From Algoriphagus taiwanensis (lineage in GTDB: Bacteria; Bacteroidota; Bacteroidia; Cytophagales; Cyclobacteriaceae): a stretch of 64,000 nucleotides of DNA. The notes under the pieces are model-generated. The model was not told the origin of the DNA, did not search any database, and saw only the letters and a list, made by a program, of their open reading frames with translations. The stretch is from contig NZ_BTPE01000003.1 in assembly GCF_036245645.1 (NCBI RefSeq), positions 62,001 through 126,000 on the forward strand. Reading direction: 5' to 3'. Shown piece by piece: positions 18,381 through 26,066 of this stretch. The first letter of the stretch is position 1, and the number at the start of each line of letters is the position of its first letter. The position numbers were made by a program, and so were the translations under genes.

Positions 18381-19376
18381 ATGCAGGATTTTAAAAGTTT
18401 TTCAGAGCGGGTAGCAAATTTGACTCCAAGGGACTTTGAAAATCTGGCGCTGGATCTTTTCTTTTTTCAGTATGAAAACAATCCTGTCTATCATCAATAC
18501 GTCGACGCCAGAAAGATCGATACAGGCTCGATTGATAGGTTGGATAAAATCCCTTTCCTGCCCATCCGATTTTTCAAAGATCGGGATGTGATTTGCGGCT
18601 CTCAGTCTGATTTTTCAGGATTTTATTCCAGCAGCGGGACTACCGGGATGATTACCAGCAAGCATTACATTTGGTCTGAACCATGGTATCTTAATCATGC
18701 TGAGAGGATATTTGAGTCAATTTATGGTGCTTTGACCGACTATCATGTGTTGGCCTTGCTTCCGGCCTATTTGGAGCGACCGGGAAGCAGCCTGGTATCC
18801 ATGGCCAAGCATTTCATCGAGAAGAGTCAATCTCCTCATTCAGGATTTTATCTGTATAATCAATCAGAGCTTCTCGAAAAGCTGAGATTTTTGGCAAAAG
18901 ACCATCGAAAGGTTCTATTGTTGGGGGTCACATTTGCTCTTTTGGATTTGGCTGAATCCGGTTTGGAATTTTCAACAATGGAAAACCTCATAATCATGGA
19001 AACTGGAGGCATGAAGGGCAGGAGAAAAGAAATGATTCGGGAAGAAGTGCATGATCGGTTGAAAGCTTTTTTCAAAGTGAAGGCGATCCACTCAGAATAT
19101 GGCATGACCGAATTGATGTCTCAAGCCTATTCAAAAGGTGAAGGGAAATATATGCTTCCTGCCTCCATGCGCGTTATGCTTAGGGATGTCAATGATCCTT
19201 TGGCCTTGTCTCTAAGATCACAGGGTGGAATTAATATCATTGATTTGGCTAATTTTCATTCCTGTGCGTTTATAGAAACACAGGACTTGGGCAGAATAGA
19301 CAGTGATGGAATGATAGAGATTTTGGGGAGATTTGACCACTCAGAGATAAGGGGCTGCAACTTGTTGGTGCAGTAA
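18381..19376 (+). CDS. LuxE-like acyl-protein synthetase / acyltransferase
   Basis: This 331-aa member of the ANL (adenylate-forming) superfamily is of the short LuxE type. Motifs are YSSSGTTG at about 82-89 (the AMP-binding P-loop), ETGGMKGRRKEM and SEYGMTEL (the A5-like motif). LuxE activates fatty acids and transfers them to a protein cysteine; the Bacteroidota homologues are uncharacterised and often annotated simply as acyltransferases. No luxCD genes are nearby, so bioluminescence is not implied. It could prime an acyl carrier or a lipid pathway. Length is slightly below LuxE (~370). Confidence 0.7.
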   Translation: MQDFKSFSERVANLTPRDFENLALDLFFFQYENNPVYHQYVDARKIDTGSIDRLDKIPFLPIRFFKDRDVICGSQSDFSGFYSSSGTTGMITSKHYIWSEPWYLNHAERIFESIYGALTDYHVLALLPAYLERPGSSLVSMAKHFIEKSQSPHSGFYLYNQSELLEKLRFLAKDHRKVLLLGVTFALLDLAESGLEFSTMENLIIMETGGMKGRRKEMIREEVHDRLKAFFKVKAIHSEYGMTELMSQAYSKGEGKYMLPASMRVMLRDVNDPLALSLRSQGGINIIDLANFHSCAFIETQDLGRIDSDGMIEILGRFDHSEIRGCNLLVQ

Positions 19377-19540
19377 TTGCTAACTTAAAATTAATTGGAC
19401 ATATTTAGCCAAATAAAAAGTAAGCCCTTCGGTACTCAAGGATTGGAAGTCATCTGCCGGTTTCGATCGCGTCACTAGTCCAAGAGTTGATTATCTTCCG
19501 AAAGGGTCGGAGGAACCTTTAATAATTTAACTTTATAAAA

Positions 19541-19660
19541 ATGAAACGAATTGCTTCCATTGCACTTTTGATCGGAATCCTTGCTTTGGGCGCTTGTGCC
19601 TCCAGTAAGCCATGCCCTGCTTACGCCAAGGCTCCAGCAGCTGAAAAATCCAACAGTTAA
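19541..19660 (+). CDS. Small lipoprotein (39 aa)
   Basis: The ORF encodes MKRIASIALLIGILALGAC followed by a short tail, ASSKPCPAYAKAPAAEKSNS. The lipobox (LGAC) is canonical and the tail is Ala/Lys/Pro-rich. Tiny lipoproteins ending in a CPAY/AK-type tail are, from memory, frequent in Bacteroidota. A terminator follows directly, so this is a compact single-gene unit. The region 19377-19540 upstream shows no other gene. The function is unknown. Confidence 0.72.
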   Translation: MKRIASIALLIGILALGACASSKPCPAYAKAPAAEKSNS

Positions 19661-19700
19661 AAAAAAATATGCTGACCTCAATAGTCAGCATATTTTTTTA
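19661..19700. terminator. Bidirectional terminator overlapping the regulator's 3' end
   Basis: AAAAAAATATGCTGAC / GTCAGCATATTTTTTT with a 7-nt loop lies between the small lipoprotein and the convergent response regulator, whose last codons are inside the hairpin. Confidence 0.9.
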
Positions 19701-20835
19701 CATCCTCCAGGCTGATTTCGGACTCTCCCAGAATCACCAGCCTTTCCACTACGTTTCTTAGTTCCCTGATATTTCCAGTCCAGGGAAACTCCTGAAGTTT
19801 GGCGATAGCCTCTTTCGCTATTCCCTTTTTAGCATCTCCGTTTTCCTGAGCGATGTCGTTGAGGAATTTATCGACCAAAAGTGGAATATCCTCTTTTCTG
19901 TCTTTCAAAGCCGGAACTTGTACCAAAATCACACTCAATCGATGGTACAAATCTTCCCGAAATCTTCCTTCTTCGATTTCTTTTTTCAGGTCTTTATTGG
20001 TTGCTGCAAGTACACGCACATCTACTTTGATGTCTTTGTCACTTCCTACCCGGTTGATTAGGTTTTCCTGAAGTGCTCTCAGCACTTTGGATTGGGCAGA
20101 TAGGGACATGTCCCCAATCTCATCCAGAAAGAGTGTTCCTTCTTGTGCCTGTTCAAATTTTCCTGCTCGTTGCTTATGGGCGGAGGTAAATGCTCCTTTT
20201 TCATGTCCGAAAAGCTCGGATTCTATCAATTCAGAGGGGATGGCTGCGCAGTTGACTGCGACAAAAGGTCCTGAATTCCTGTTGCTTTTCTGATGAATCC
20301 AGTGGGCCACCAATTCCTTTCCGGTTCCGTTTGGACCCGTGATCAAAACCCGCGCTTCAGTGGGAGCCACTTTTTCTATAGTCTCCTTGACCCGCATGAT
20401 CCCCGGTGATTCTCCTACCATGTCAAACTTCTTGGAGAGCTTCTTCTTGAGCACTTTAGTCTCCGTGACCAAGTTTTTCTTGTCCAGTGCATTTCTGACG
20501 GTGAGCAAAAGTCGGTTCAGATCGGGTGGCTTTGGGATGAAGTCAAAAGCTCCTTTTTTGGTCGCTTCTACTGCAGTCTCGATGCTTCCGTGGGCCGAAA
20601 TCATGATAAACTGAGGTGATTTTTCCAATGCCTTTGCTTGCTCCAGGACCTCGATTCCGTCCATTTTGGGCATTTTTACATCACAAAGAACTAAATCAAA
20701 CTCTTCGTCTTTGATCTTTTGAAGTCCGTCTTCCCCATCTTGGGCTTCTATAACTTCAAATTTTTCGTATTCGAGAATTTCCCGTAAAGAGGAGCGAATG
20801 AAGCGCTCATCGTCAATAATCAGAATTTTTGGCAT
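19678..20835 (-). CDS. NtrC-family sigma-54-type response regulator lacking a DNA-binding domain
   Basis: This 385-aa protein has an N-terminal receiver domain (phospho-acceptor D52, K102 of FIPKP) and a full AAA+ sigma-54 activation domain: Walker A GPNGTGKE 167-174, Walker B FLDEIGD 236-242, and arginine-rich REDLYHRL near 293-300. Two features depart from the norm. The sigma-54-contacting loop reads GAFTSA (214-219) instead of GAFTGA, and the protein stops after the AAA+ lid (NIRELRNVVERL...KKYADY) with no Fis-type helix-turn-helix. It may act from solution on RpoN, like other HTH-less activators. The gene starts 18 bp from the 3' end of rnpB on the same strand. Confidence 0.9.
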   Translation of the reverse strand: MPKILIIDDERFIRSSLREILEYEKFEVIEAQDGEDGLQKIKDEEFDLVLCDVKMPKMDGIEVLEQAKALEKSPQFIMISAHGSIETAVEATKKGAFDFIPKPPDLNRLLLTVRNALDKKNLVTETKVLKKKLSKKFDMVGESPGIMRVKETIEKVAPTEARVLITGPNGTGKELVAHWIHQKSNRNSGPFVAVNCAAIPSELIESELFGHEKGAFTSAHKQRAGKFEQAQEGTLFLDEIGDMSLSAQSKVLRALQENLINRVGSDKDIKVDVRVLAATNKDLKKEIEEGRFREDLYHRLSVILVQVPALKDRKEDIPLLVDKFLNDIAQENGDAKKGIAKEAIAKLQEFPWTGNIRELRNVVERLVILGESEISLEDVKKYADY

Positions 20836-20853
20836 AGCGTAAAGTAAAGAAAA

Positions 20854-21284
20854 AAGTGCAAGTCTGTAAGCCGGGTTCTGTGTCCTTTTTCGATAAATCG
20901 ATAAAGGTGCCTGTCATTTATCTAGCCCTGACTTCACAGTCAGGATCCATCGATCTACCCACCCCGGAATCCTCCCGATAGCATCGGAAGAAATCGAACG
21001 AGCAGCTCTTTGCCCGAGGCCTATTTGATCTTTCAACCCATAAGGTTTGCCGTGCCCCCTTCATCACTGTCGGGGCGGTGGGCTCTTACTCCACCTTTTC
21101 ACCCTTCCCATTTGACAGGCTCAGGGCGGGCCCTGTGCCAAATGGAGGTTTGTTTTCTGTGGCACTGTCTGTCTACTGATCCTTGGAGATCAGCATCCTT
21201 CCCGTTAGGAAGTATGGCGCTCTATGTTGCCCGGACTTTCCTCCCCAATCCAAAAGGAATGGAGCGACAAGCCGACTTGCACCC
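20854..21284 (-). ncRNA. rnpB: RNase P RNA (bacterial type A)
   Basis: Read on the minus strand, the region contains the P4-side conserved block GAGGAAAGTCCGGGC (near 21231-21245), the central GGTGGAGTAAGAGCCCACC-like block, and the 3' conserved ACAGAACCCGGCTTAC (20864-20881). The ends pair as helix P1: GTGCAAGTC at 21274-21282 with GACTTGCAC at 20856-20864. Length is ~430 nt, normal for type A. It is the catalytic subunit that trims tRNA 5' leaders. The ends are set by P1 and may be off by a few bases. Open frames over this region are fortuitous. Confidence 0.95.
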
Positions 21285-21433
21285 TGCAAAGTACGCTATT
21301 TTTCCCCGGAGTGTTGGGATTAGCTATTCTTTAAAAAAAATCCAGATTTTTTTGAACCTGCGAAAACAATTCAATTCTATCCCTGTTTATATATCCAAAG
21401 GCTAAAAATAGCTTTTCTTCATAGTGCTGGGTT

Positions 21434-21465
21434 GAGCCGCTCCGAGAGGAGCGGTTCTTTTTTTA
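21434..21465 (+). terminator. Hairpin terminator directly upstream of the DUF4442 gene
   Basis: A 10-bp stem (GAGCCGCTCC / GGAGCGGTTC, one G-T pair) with a GAGA tetraloop is followed by a T7 run. It ends only 15 bp before the ATG at 21480, and no protein gene lies upstream on this strand. It could end an unseen short RNA or act as an attenuator. Confidence 0.75.
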
Positions 21466-21479
21466 TCCTATCTTGTTTT

Positions 21480-21944
21480 ATGGAAAAAAGCCAATTCAAA
21501 AAATTCAAGCGATTGATCCGGATGATCAATTGGTATCCGCCATACTTGTTTTCAGGGATCAAAATTGTAGACTATGCTCAGGATTTTTCATGGTTTAAAA
21601 GCCGGCTGAATTTGACTTGGTACAATAAAAATCTGGTGGGAACAGCCTTTGGAGGTTCCTTGTATTCCATGTGTGATCCATTTTTCATGTTTATTCTATT
21701 GATTCACCTAGGAGATGATTACATCGTTTGGGATAAATATGCTCACATTGACTTTGTCAAGCCCGGAAAAGGACCTGTATTTGCTGAATTTGGCCTAAGT
21801 CAAGAAGAAATTCAGCGAGTAAAAAGGCTGGTTGATGAAGAAGGAAAAGCAGTGGTCGAGTATCCCTGTGAGGTGAGGTCTAAAGAGGGTGTATTGATCG
21901 CTCAACTGAAAAAAGGACTTTATGTCCGGAAGAAGAATCGGTAA
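21480..21944 (+). CDS. DUF4442 hot-dog-fold protein
   Basis: This 154-aa protein matches DUF4442 (PF14539-like) thioesterase-related hot-dog proteins: INWYPPYLFSGIKI near the N-terminus, NLVGTAFGGSLYSMCDPFFM (the helix-cap region of the fold) and IDFVKPGKGPVFAEF. Such proteins are related to acyl-CoA thioesterases such as PaaI, but activity has not been established for most. ATG 21480 is used because the frame upstream is occupied by a terminator hairpin. The next gene follows after 44 bp on the same strand. Confidence 0.8.
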   Translation: MEKSQFKKFKRLIRMINWYPPYLFSGIKIVDYAQDFSWFKSRLNLTWYNKNLVGTAFGGSLYSMCDPFFMFILLIHLGDDYIVWDKYAHIDFVKPGKGPVFAEFGLSQEEIQRVKRLVDEEGKAVVEYPCEVRSKEGVLIAQLKKGLYVRKKNR

Positions 21945-21988
21945 ACAAAACAAGGTATATTCCTTACCTTCGGGAAAAAAATGCGATT

Positions 21989-22552
21989 ATGATATTGGTT
22001 GGCAATGCGGTGCTTTCGCAGGATATTAAAGAAAACTTTTTTGTTTGTGATCTACTTGCATGCAAAGGGGCTTGCTGTGTAGAAGGGGATGCAGGAGCGC
22101 CTCTCGAGGAGGAAGAAACCAAAATTCTGGAAGAAATCTACCCTCAAGTGAAGCCCTATCTTTCTGAGGAAGGAATAAAAGTCATAGAATCCCAAGGTAC
22201 TTGGGTCATCGATAAAGACGGGGATAAGGGAACCCCTACCATCGGAGACAATAGGGAATGTGCGTATGCCATTTATGACCAAAAAGGAATTTTAAAATGC
22301 GGCATCGAACAGGCCTACTTAGATGGAAAAGTCAGCTTCAAGAAACCTATTTCTTGCCATCTATACCCAATTAGAATTACCAAATACGATCAGTTTGATG
22401 CGGTAAACTATGACCGATGGGAGATATGCGATCCTGCCTGTAATTTGGGTCAGAGCCTTCAAGTGCCGCTTTATCGTTTTCTCAAAGATGCGCTCATCAG
22501 AAAGTATGGAGAAGCCTGGTACGAGCAGCTCTTGGAAGAGGTGGAAAAATAA
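21989..22552 (+). CDS. DUF3109 cysteine-rich protein
   Basis: This 187-aa cytosolic protein contains cysteines in a pattern like YkgJ/DUF3109 metal-binding proteins: CDLLACKGACCVEGDAGAPL near residues 20-40, then NRECAYAI, LKCGIEQAY, ISCHLYPIRI and EICDPACNLG. These suggest an Fe-S cluster or zinc site. The family is conserved through Bacteroidota without a known role. It is 44 bp downstream of the DUF4442 gene and convergent with the SGNH hydrolase gene. Confidence 0.82.
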   Translation: MILVGNAVLSQDIKENFFVCDLLACKGACCVEGDAGAPLEEEETKILEEIYPQVKPYLSEEGIKVIESQGTWVIDKDGDKGTPTIGDNRECAYAIYDQKGILKCGIEQAYLDGKVSFKKPISCHLYPIRITKYDQFDAVNYDRWEICDPACNLGQSLQVPLYRFLKDALIRKYGEAWYEQLLEEVEK

Positions 22553-22556
22553 GTGG

Positions 22557-23279
22557 CTAGATTTTGATCAATTGCGAATCCCTGAGTCCCTTAATGGCGA
22601 ATTCGACAATTTTTTGATAGCCATAATCTGAAGGGTGAATCCCATCCTCGGAGAAAAAGTTTTCATTTAAATCCAGAGAAATGGGCTCAAAGAGGATGTT
22701 TTCTTCTCTTTGAGAAATTGCTGCCATTTCTTTTTGGAGATAGTGTCGCTGAATTTTCAACTGCCTCTTCATTCCTTTGGAAAAGGCAGGAAAAAGGTGA
22801 ACTGGCGGAATGTCGGCCAGATAAACCCACGAAGGGCTGAGCTCTTTTCGGAAAAGATCAATCAAAGAGGACAATTGCCCATAGAAATCCTTTGGTTTGG
22901 TCAATTTAAAGCAATCATTTGCTCCCAGAAATAAGGCTATTCCCTCTTGAGCTAGGGGAGGATTCCAGAAATTTTGATGGAAAAAATCAACTGCTTCTTT
23001 TACCCGAAGTCCATTTTTACCCAAACAATACACGGTGAATTCTGACTCTAGGCCATTTAGTAGATGACCTGCTAGGGTGGTTTCTATTTGAGAGGCACCA
23101 ACACCTGCAGCCGTGGATTCTCCAAATACCAATATTCTTTTTCCTCCACCATTTAAAACCAACTTCTCAGAAAGCGGAGGGAGACTAGGTTTAGAATCGC
23201 GGATCTTTTTTGCCTCTGCAATCAAAAAGGGCAAACGGGGAATCAGTTTTGCTTTAAACAGCCAGTAAGGCTCGTTCAT
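22557..23279 (-). CDS. SGNH/GDSL hydrolase
   Basis: This 240-aa protein has SGNH blocks: VFGESTAAGVGAS (block I, with GES in place of GDS, Ser nucleophile), FLGANDCFK (block III GxND) and EDGIHPSDYGY (block V, DxxH). It is likely an esterase or acyl hydrolase on lipids or glycans; the substrate is unknown. No signal peptide is visible, so it is probably cytoplasmic. Its ATG overlaps the stop of the upstream SUI1 gene by 4 bp (ATGA), a sign of translational coupling. Confidence 0.85.
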   Translation of the reverse strand: MNEPYWLFKAKLIPRLPFLIAEAKKIRDSKPSLPPLSEKLVLNGGGKRILVFGESTAAGVGASQIETTLAGHLLNGLESEFTVYCLGKNGLRVKEAVDFFHQNFWNPPLAQEGIALFLGANDCFKLTKPKDFYGQLSSLIDLFRKELSPSWVYLADIPPVHLFPAFSKGMKRQLKIQRHYLQKEMAAISQREENILFEPISLDLNENFFSEDGIHPSDYGYQKIVEFAIKGLRDSQLIKI

Positions 23280-23629
23280 CCTCCCGACTTTTTGGCACCA
23301 TAGCCTGCCTGTGTCAAGACCTGGAGAACTTTATCCCGATGATCTCCCTGAATCAGAATCTCACCATCCTTGGCACTTCCGCCCACACCGCATTTGTTTT
23401 TGAGCAGTTTTCCCAACTCTTTTAAGTCCTCCTCAGTGCCGATGAAACCTTCGACAAGGGTTACTTGCTTTCCGGCACGGGCTTTTTTGTCCAAAAGTAC
23501 TTTAAGTTTCTGTTGGGATGGGGGAAGGGTTTCTGCTGAATCTTCCCCCTCGTATTGGTAGCTAAAATCTGAACTGGTGGAATACACCACTCCGTCTCTT
23601 TTTTTCCAATCGTTGTCTTTTCTTCCCAT
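23276..23629 (-). CDS. yciH: SUI1-domain translation factor (YciH/eIF1-like)
   Basis: This 117-aa protein has the SUI1 fold in its C-terminal two thirds: GKQVTLVEGFIGTEEDLKEL, KNKCGVGGSAKDGEILIQGDHRDKV. Bacterial YciH resembles eIF1 and influences start-site fidelity under stress, though its role is debated. The N-terminus is charged and flexible. It sits 3 bp downstream of the universal stress protein gene and overlaps the SGNH gene, so the three form one transcript. Confidence 0.93.
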   Translation of the reverse strand: MGRKDNDWKKRDGVVYSTSSDFSYQYEGEDSAETLPPSQQKLKVLLDKKARAGKQVTLVEGFIGTEEDLKELGKLLKNKCGVGGSAKDGEILIQGDHRDKVLQVLTQAGYGAKKSGG

Positions 23630-23632
23630 TTT

Positions 23633-24484
23633 TTATCTCTTGAATGTCCAAACTGGCCGTTTGGAATGATTGACTACATCTTCGGCAATACTTCCTGTGA
23701 TCAAATGGAGAAAACCTGTGCGACCATGCGTAGTCATAGCGATCATATCTGCATCAATATCATCAGCAAACTCCAGAATTCCGGATTCCTCAGACAAAGA
23801 ATTGTAGATTTCAGCTTTGATATTTTCCAGTTTGTGTTTTTGAACGTAGGTTTTGATTCTGGCAAATGACTCTCTGGTGGTTTCGAAGTTCCCTGGCGTG
23901 TTAATAAGCACAAAGTAGAACTGAGCATAAAAGAGGGTTTGCATTCTTCGGATGCGGTTAGCTACTTCCTCATCAGAATCTCTGAAGTCTGAAGCAAAAA
24001 CCACTTTTTTCATGGTGCTTACATGGGTTGGAGATTTGACGGTGATGACTGGACAGGAGGCTGTTCTTACTACTTTTTCAGTATTGCTTCCAATAATCAC
24101 TTCTTCCAACCCGCTGGAACCTTTGGAACCCATGATTACCAAGTCGGGATTTTCTTCCTGGATGACATCGACAATGTTTCTATAGACGTTACCGATGACT
24201 AAGTTGGTGTTTAAGTTAATCGAAGAAGAGGCGAATTTTTGTTCGATTTCCTTGAATTGCTTTTTTCTAGTCTCAATAAGCTCCATGAAAAACACCTGAT
24301 TTTCAAAATCAGGAATAGCATCAAGTCCTCCTCCCATAGTGCCCATTCCAGTTGCTACGGGGGTTTCTACTACATGCAAAAGATTAATTTCCAGTTTGCT
24401 GTAATTTTCGGCAAGGCTGATTGCAAATTCAAACGCAAAATTGGCTGTTTCTGAAAAATCGAAGGGAACGAGTACTTTGATCAT
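23633..24484 (-). CDS. Universal stress protein, tandem UspA domains
   Basis: This 283-aa protein contains two UspA domains (~1-148 and ~155-283). The ATP-binding signature G-x2-G-x9-G-S is intact in the first (GSKGSSGLEEVIIGS) and nearly so in the second (TTHGRTGFLHLITGS, first Gly replaced by Thr). The DFSETANFAFEFA start is typical. Tandem Usp proteins respond to starvation and stress. It heads a unit with yciH and the SGNH gene. Confidence 0.93.
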   Translation of the reverse strand: MIKVLVPFDFSETANFAFEFAISLAENYSKLEINLLHVVETPVATGMGTMGGGLDAIPDFENQVFFMELIETRKKQFKEIEQKFASSSINLNTNLVIGNVYRNIVDVIQEENPDLVIMGSKGSSGLEEVIIGSNTEKVVRTASCPVITVKSPTHVSTMKKVVFASDFRDSDEEVANRIRRMQTLFYAQFYFVLINTPGNFETTRESFARIKTYVQKHKLENIKAEIYNSLSEESGILEFADDIDADMIAMTTHGRTGFLHLITGSIAEDVVNHSKRPVWTFKR

Positions 24485-24553
24485 AGTTAGGTTGATTTAT
24501 TTCCTCCAAATTAGCCAAATTGGGAAATGGAAAAAGGATTTTCGTCAGCTTTT

Positions 24554-25462
24554 TCAAAAAAGTAAACCGATACCAAAAAGAAGGACAGAGAGTAAGGTAC
24601 TCATCGCCATTTTTTTCAGAAAAGGGTCTGTTTCGGCTGAAGATTGAGCCTGCTGAACACCCATCCCCACTTTAATAGCCAGTGGTAAGGAAAGCAAAAC
24701 CAATAGAGAGTAGGGTTGCTGACTCAGTAAAGCAAAAGCAATCATCATAAAATACCCTCCCAAAATAAGTCCCCAATTGTACCGGATAGCCGCCTTTTTC
24801 CCTATCCGAACCGGAATGGACATTTTTCCGGCTTTCCGGTCTGAATCTATATCACGGATATTGTTGATATTCAAAACGGCAGTGCTAAAGCATCCCAAAG
24901 CACCTGCAACTAATACTGAAAGTAAATCAAAGCTTTGGGTATGAAGGAAAAAGGTGCCTAATACGCCCAGTAATCCAAAAAAGAGAAAAACCGAAAGGTC
25001 TCCAAGACCTGCATATCCGTAGGGATTATTTCCTGATGTGTAGCTTATCGCAGCCCAAATGGCCAATAGCCCAAGCCCCAGAAAAATAAGGAATACCACC
25101 CAGCTTTGGAATGCAAATAGAATCAGCAAGATACCCGAAACCAAAGAAAGAGCTCCAAAAACATACATCGCCGATTTCATCTCCTGAAGTGAAATTAAGC
25201 CCGATTGAACCGAACGGACTGGCCCTTGTCTCTCCTGAGAATCGGCCCCGTGGATAGTATCTCCATAATCATTGGACAGATTGGAAAGAATCTGAAGGAA
25301 AATGGTGGTCAATGAGGCCAAAAGAAGAATTTCCCATCGGAAAGCCTCTTTCCAAAAAGCCAGAAAAGAACCCGCAAAAATACTTGCAAGCGCCAGGGGT
25401 AAAGTGCGAAGCCTGACTGCATGCAGCCAGGCTTCTTTTTTGGTTTGTATTTCTTTTTTCAA
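24554..25462 (-). CDS. menA: 1,4-dihydroxy-2-naphthoate polyprenyltransferase
   Basis: This 302-aa UbiA-superfamily membrane enzyme has about eight transmembrane helices. The first Asp-rich motif is NLSNDYGDTIHGAD (NDxxD) and the second is NNIRDIDSDRKAGK; both bind Mg-diphosphate of the prenyl donor. It attaches the prenyl chain to DHNA in menaquinone biosynthesis. It follows the glutathione peroxidase gene by 17 bp. No other men gene is in the window. Confidence 0.93.
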   Translation of the reverse strand: MKKEIQTKKEAWLHAVRLRTLPLALASIFAGSFLAFWKEAFRWEILLLASLTTIFLQILSNLSNDYGDTIHGADSQERQGPVRSVQSGLISLQEMKSAMYVFGALSLVSGILLILFAFQSWVVFLIFLGLGLLAIWAAISYTSGNNPYGYAGLGDLSVFLFFGLLGVLGTFFLHTQSFDLLSVLVAGALGCFSTAVLNINNIRDIDSDRKAGKMSIPVRIGKKAAIRYNWGLILGGYFMMIAFALLSQQPYSLLVLLSLPLAIKVGMGVQQAQSSAETDPFLKKMAMSTLLSVLLFGIGLLF

Positions 25463-25479
25463 AACAGAAAACAGCTAAA

Positions 25480-26064
25480 TCAAACTCCGATCAGCTCAAG
25501 AATTTGTTCGTCAAGTGGAGTAACTGAGGATGGGAAAAACTTCACCAATTCTCCTTTTTCATTGACAAAATACTTGCAGAAATTCCATGAAGGTTCCTGA
25601 TTGTTCCAGCCGTTTTGAGATGCATCCGACAGCCATCTGTAAAGCGGGTGCTTATCAAAGCCTTTCACGGAGATTTTTTCAAACATGGGGAAAGTCACTC
25701 CAAACTCGGTGTCGCAAAACTCCTTGATTTCCTCATTGGAGCCGGGCTCTTGACCTCCAAAATTGTTTGCAGGGAAGCCTAAAACGAGGATTTTATCTCC
25801 ATGGGTAGCGTAGAGTTCCTGAAGCTGAGCATATTGCTTGGTATAGCCACATTTCGAAGCCACATTCACCAAAAGAAGTTTTTTTCCTTTGTATTGGGAA
25901 AAGTCTACTTCCTTGCCGTTGATGTCTTTCATCTTGAAATCGTAGAATGAGCTTTCCATAGTTTGGTCGTAATTGGGGTGAAATGCAGTGGAATCATCAG
26001 GTCTTTGCGCTGTTTGTCCACAGGCAAAGAATAAAGCAGTCAGAAATAGTAGCGTTGTCTTCAT
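25480..26064 (-). CDS. Glutathione peroxidase family lipoprotein
   Basis: This 194-aa thioredoxin-fold peroxidase has a lipoprotein signal (LFFACGQ, Cys15), so it is likely anchored in the envelope. The peroxidatic site VNVASKCGYTKQY has Cys instead of selenocysteine, the later Gln is within LGFPANNFGGQEPG, and the Trp is in SWNFCKYFVN. Such Cys enzymes usually use thioredoxin rather than glutathione. The ORF begins 2 bp after the argS stop and precedes menA, forming an argS-gpx-menA unit. Confidence 0.92.
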   Translation of the reverse strand: MKTTLLFLTALFFACGQTAQRPDDSTAFHPNYDQTMESSFYDFKMKDINGKEVDFSQYKGKKLLLVNVASKCGYTKQYAQLQELYATHGDKILVLGFPANNFGGQEPGSNEEIKEFCDTEFGVTFPMFEKISVKGFDKHPLYRWLSDASQNGWNNQEPSWNFCKYFVNEKGELVKFFPSSVTPLDEQILELIGV

Positions 26065-26066
26065 AA

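Noticed and set aside
18381..19376. Bioluminescence (lux) operon on account of the LuxE-like gene
   Set aside because: No luxA/B/C/D-like gene is adjacent; LuxE-like proteins are common in Bacteroidota without luminescence.
21010..21405. 131-codon plus-strand ORF over the RNase P RNA gene
   Set aside because: It lies across the conserved rnpB structure on the opposite strand, has no family features, and is a chance frame.
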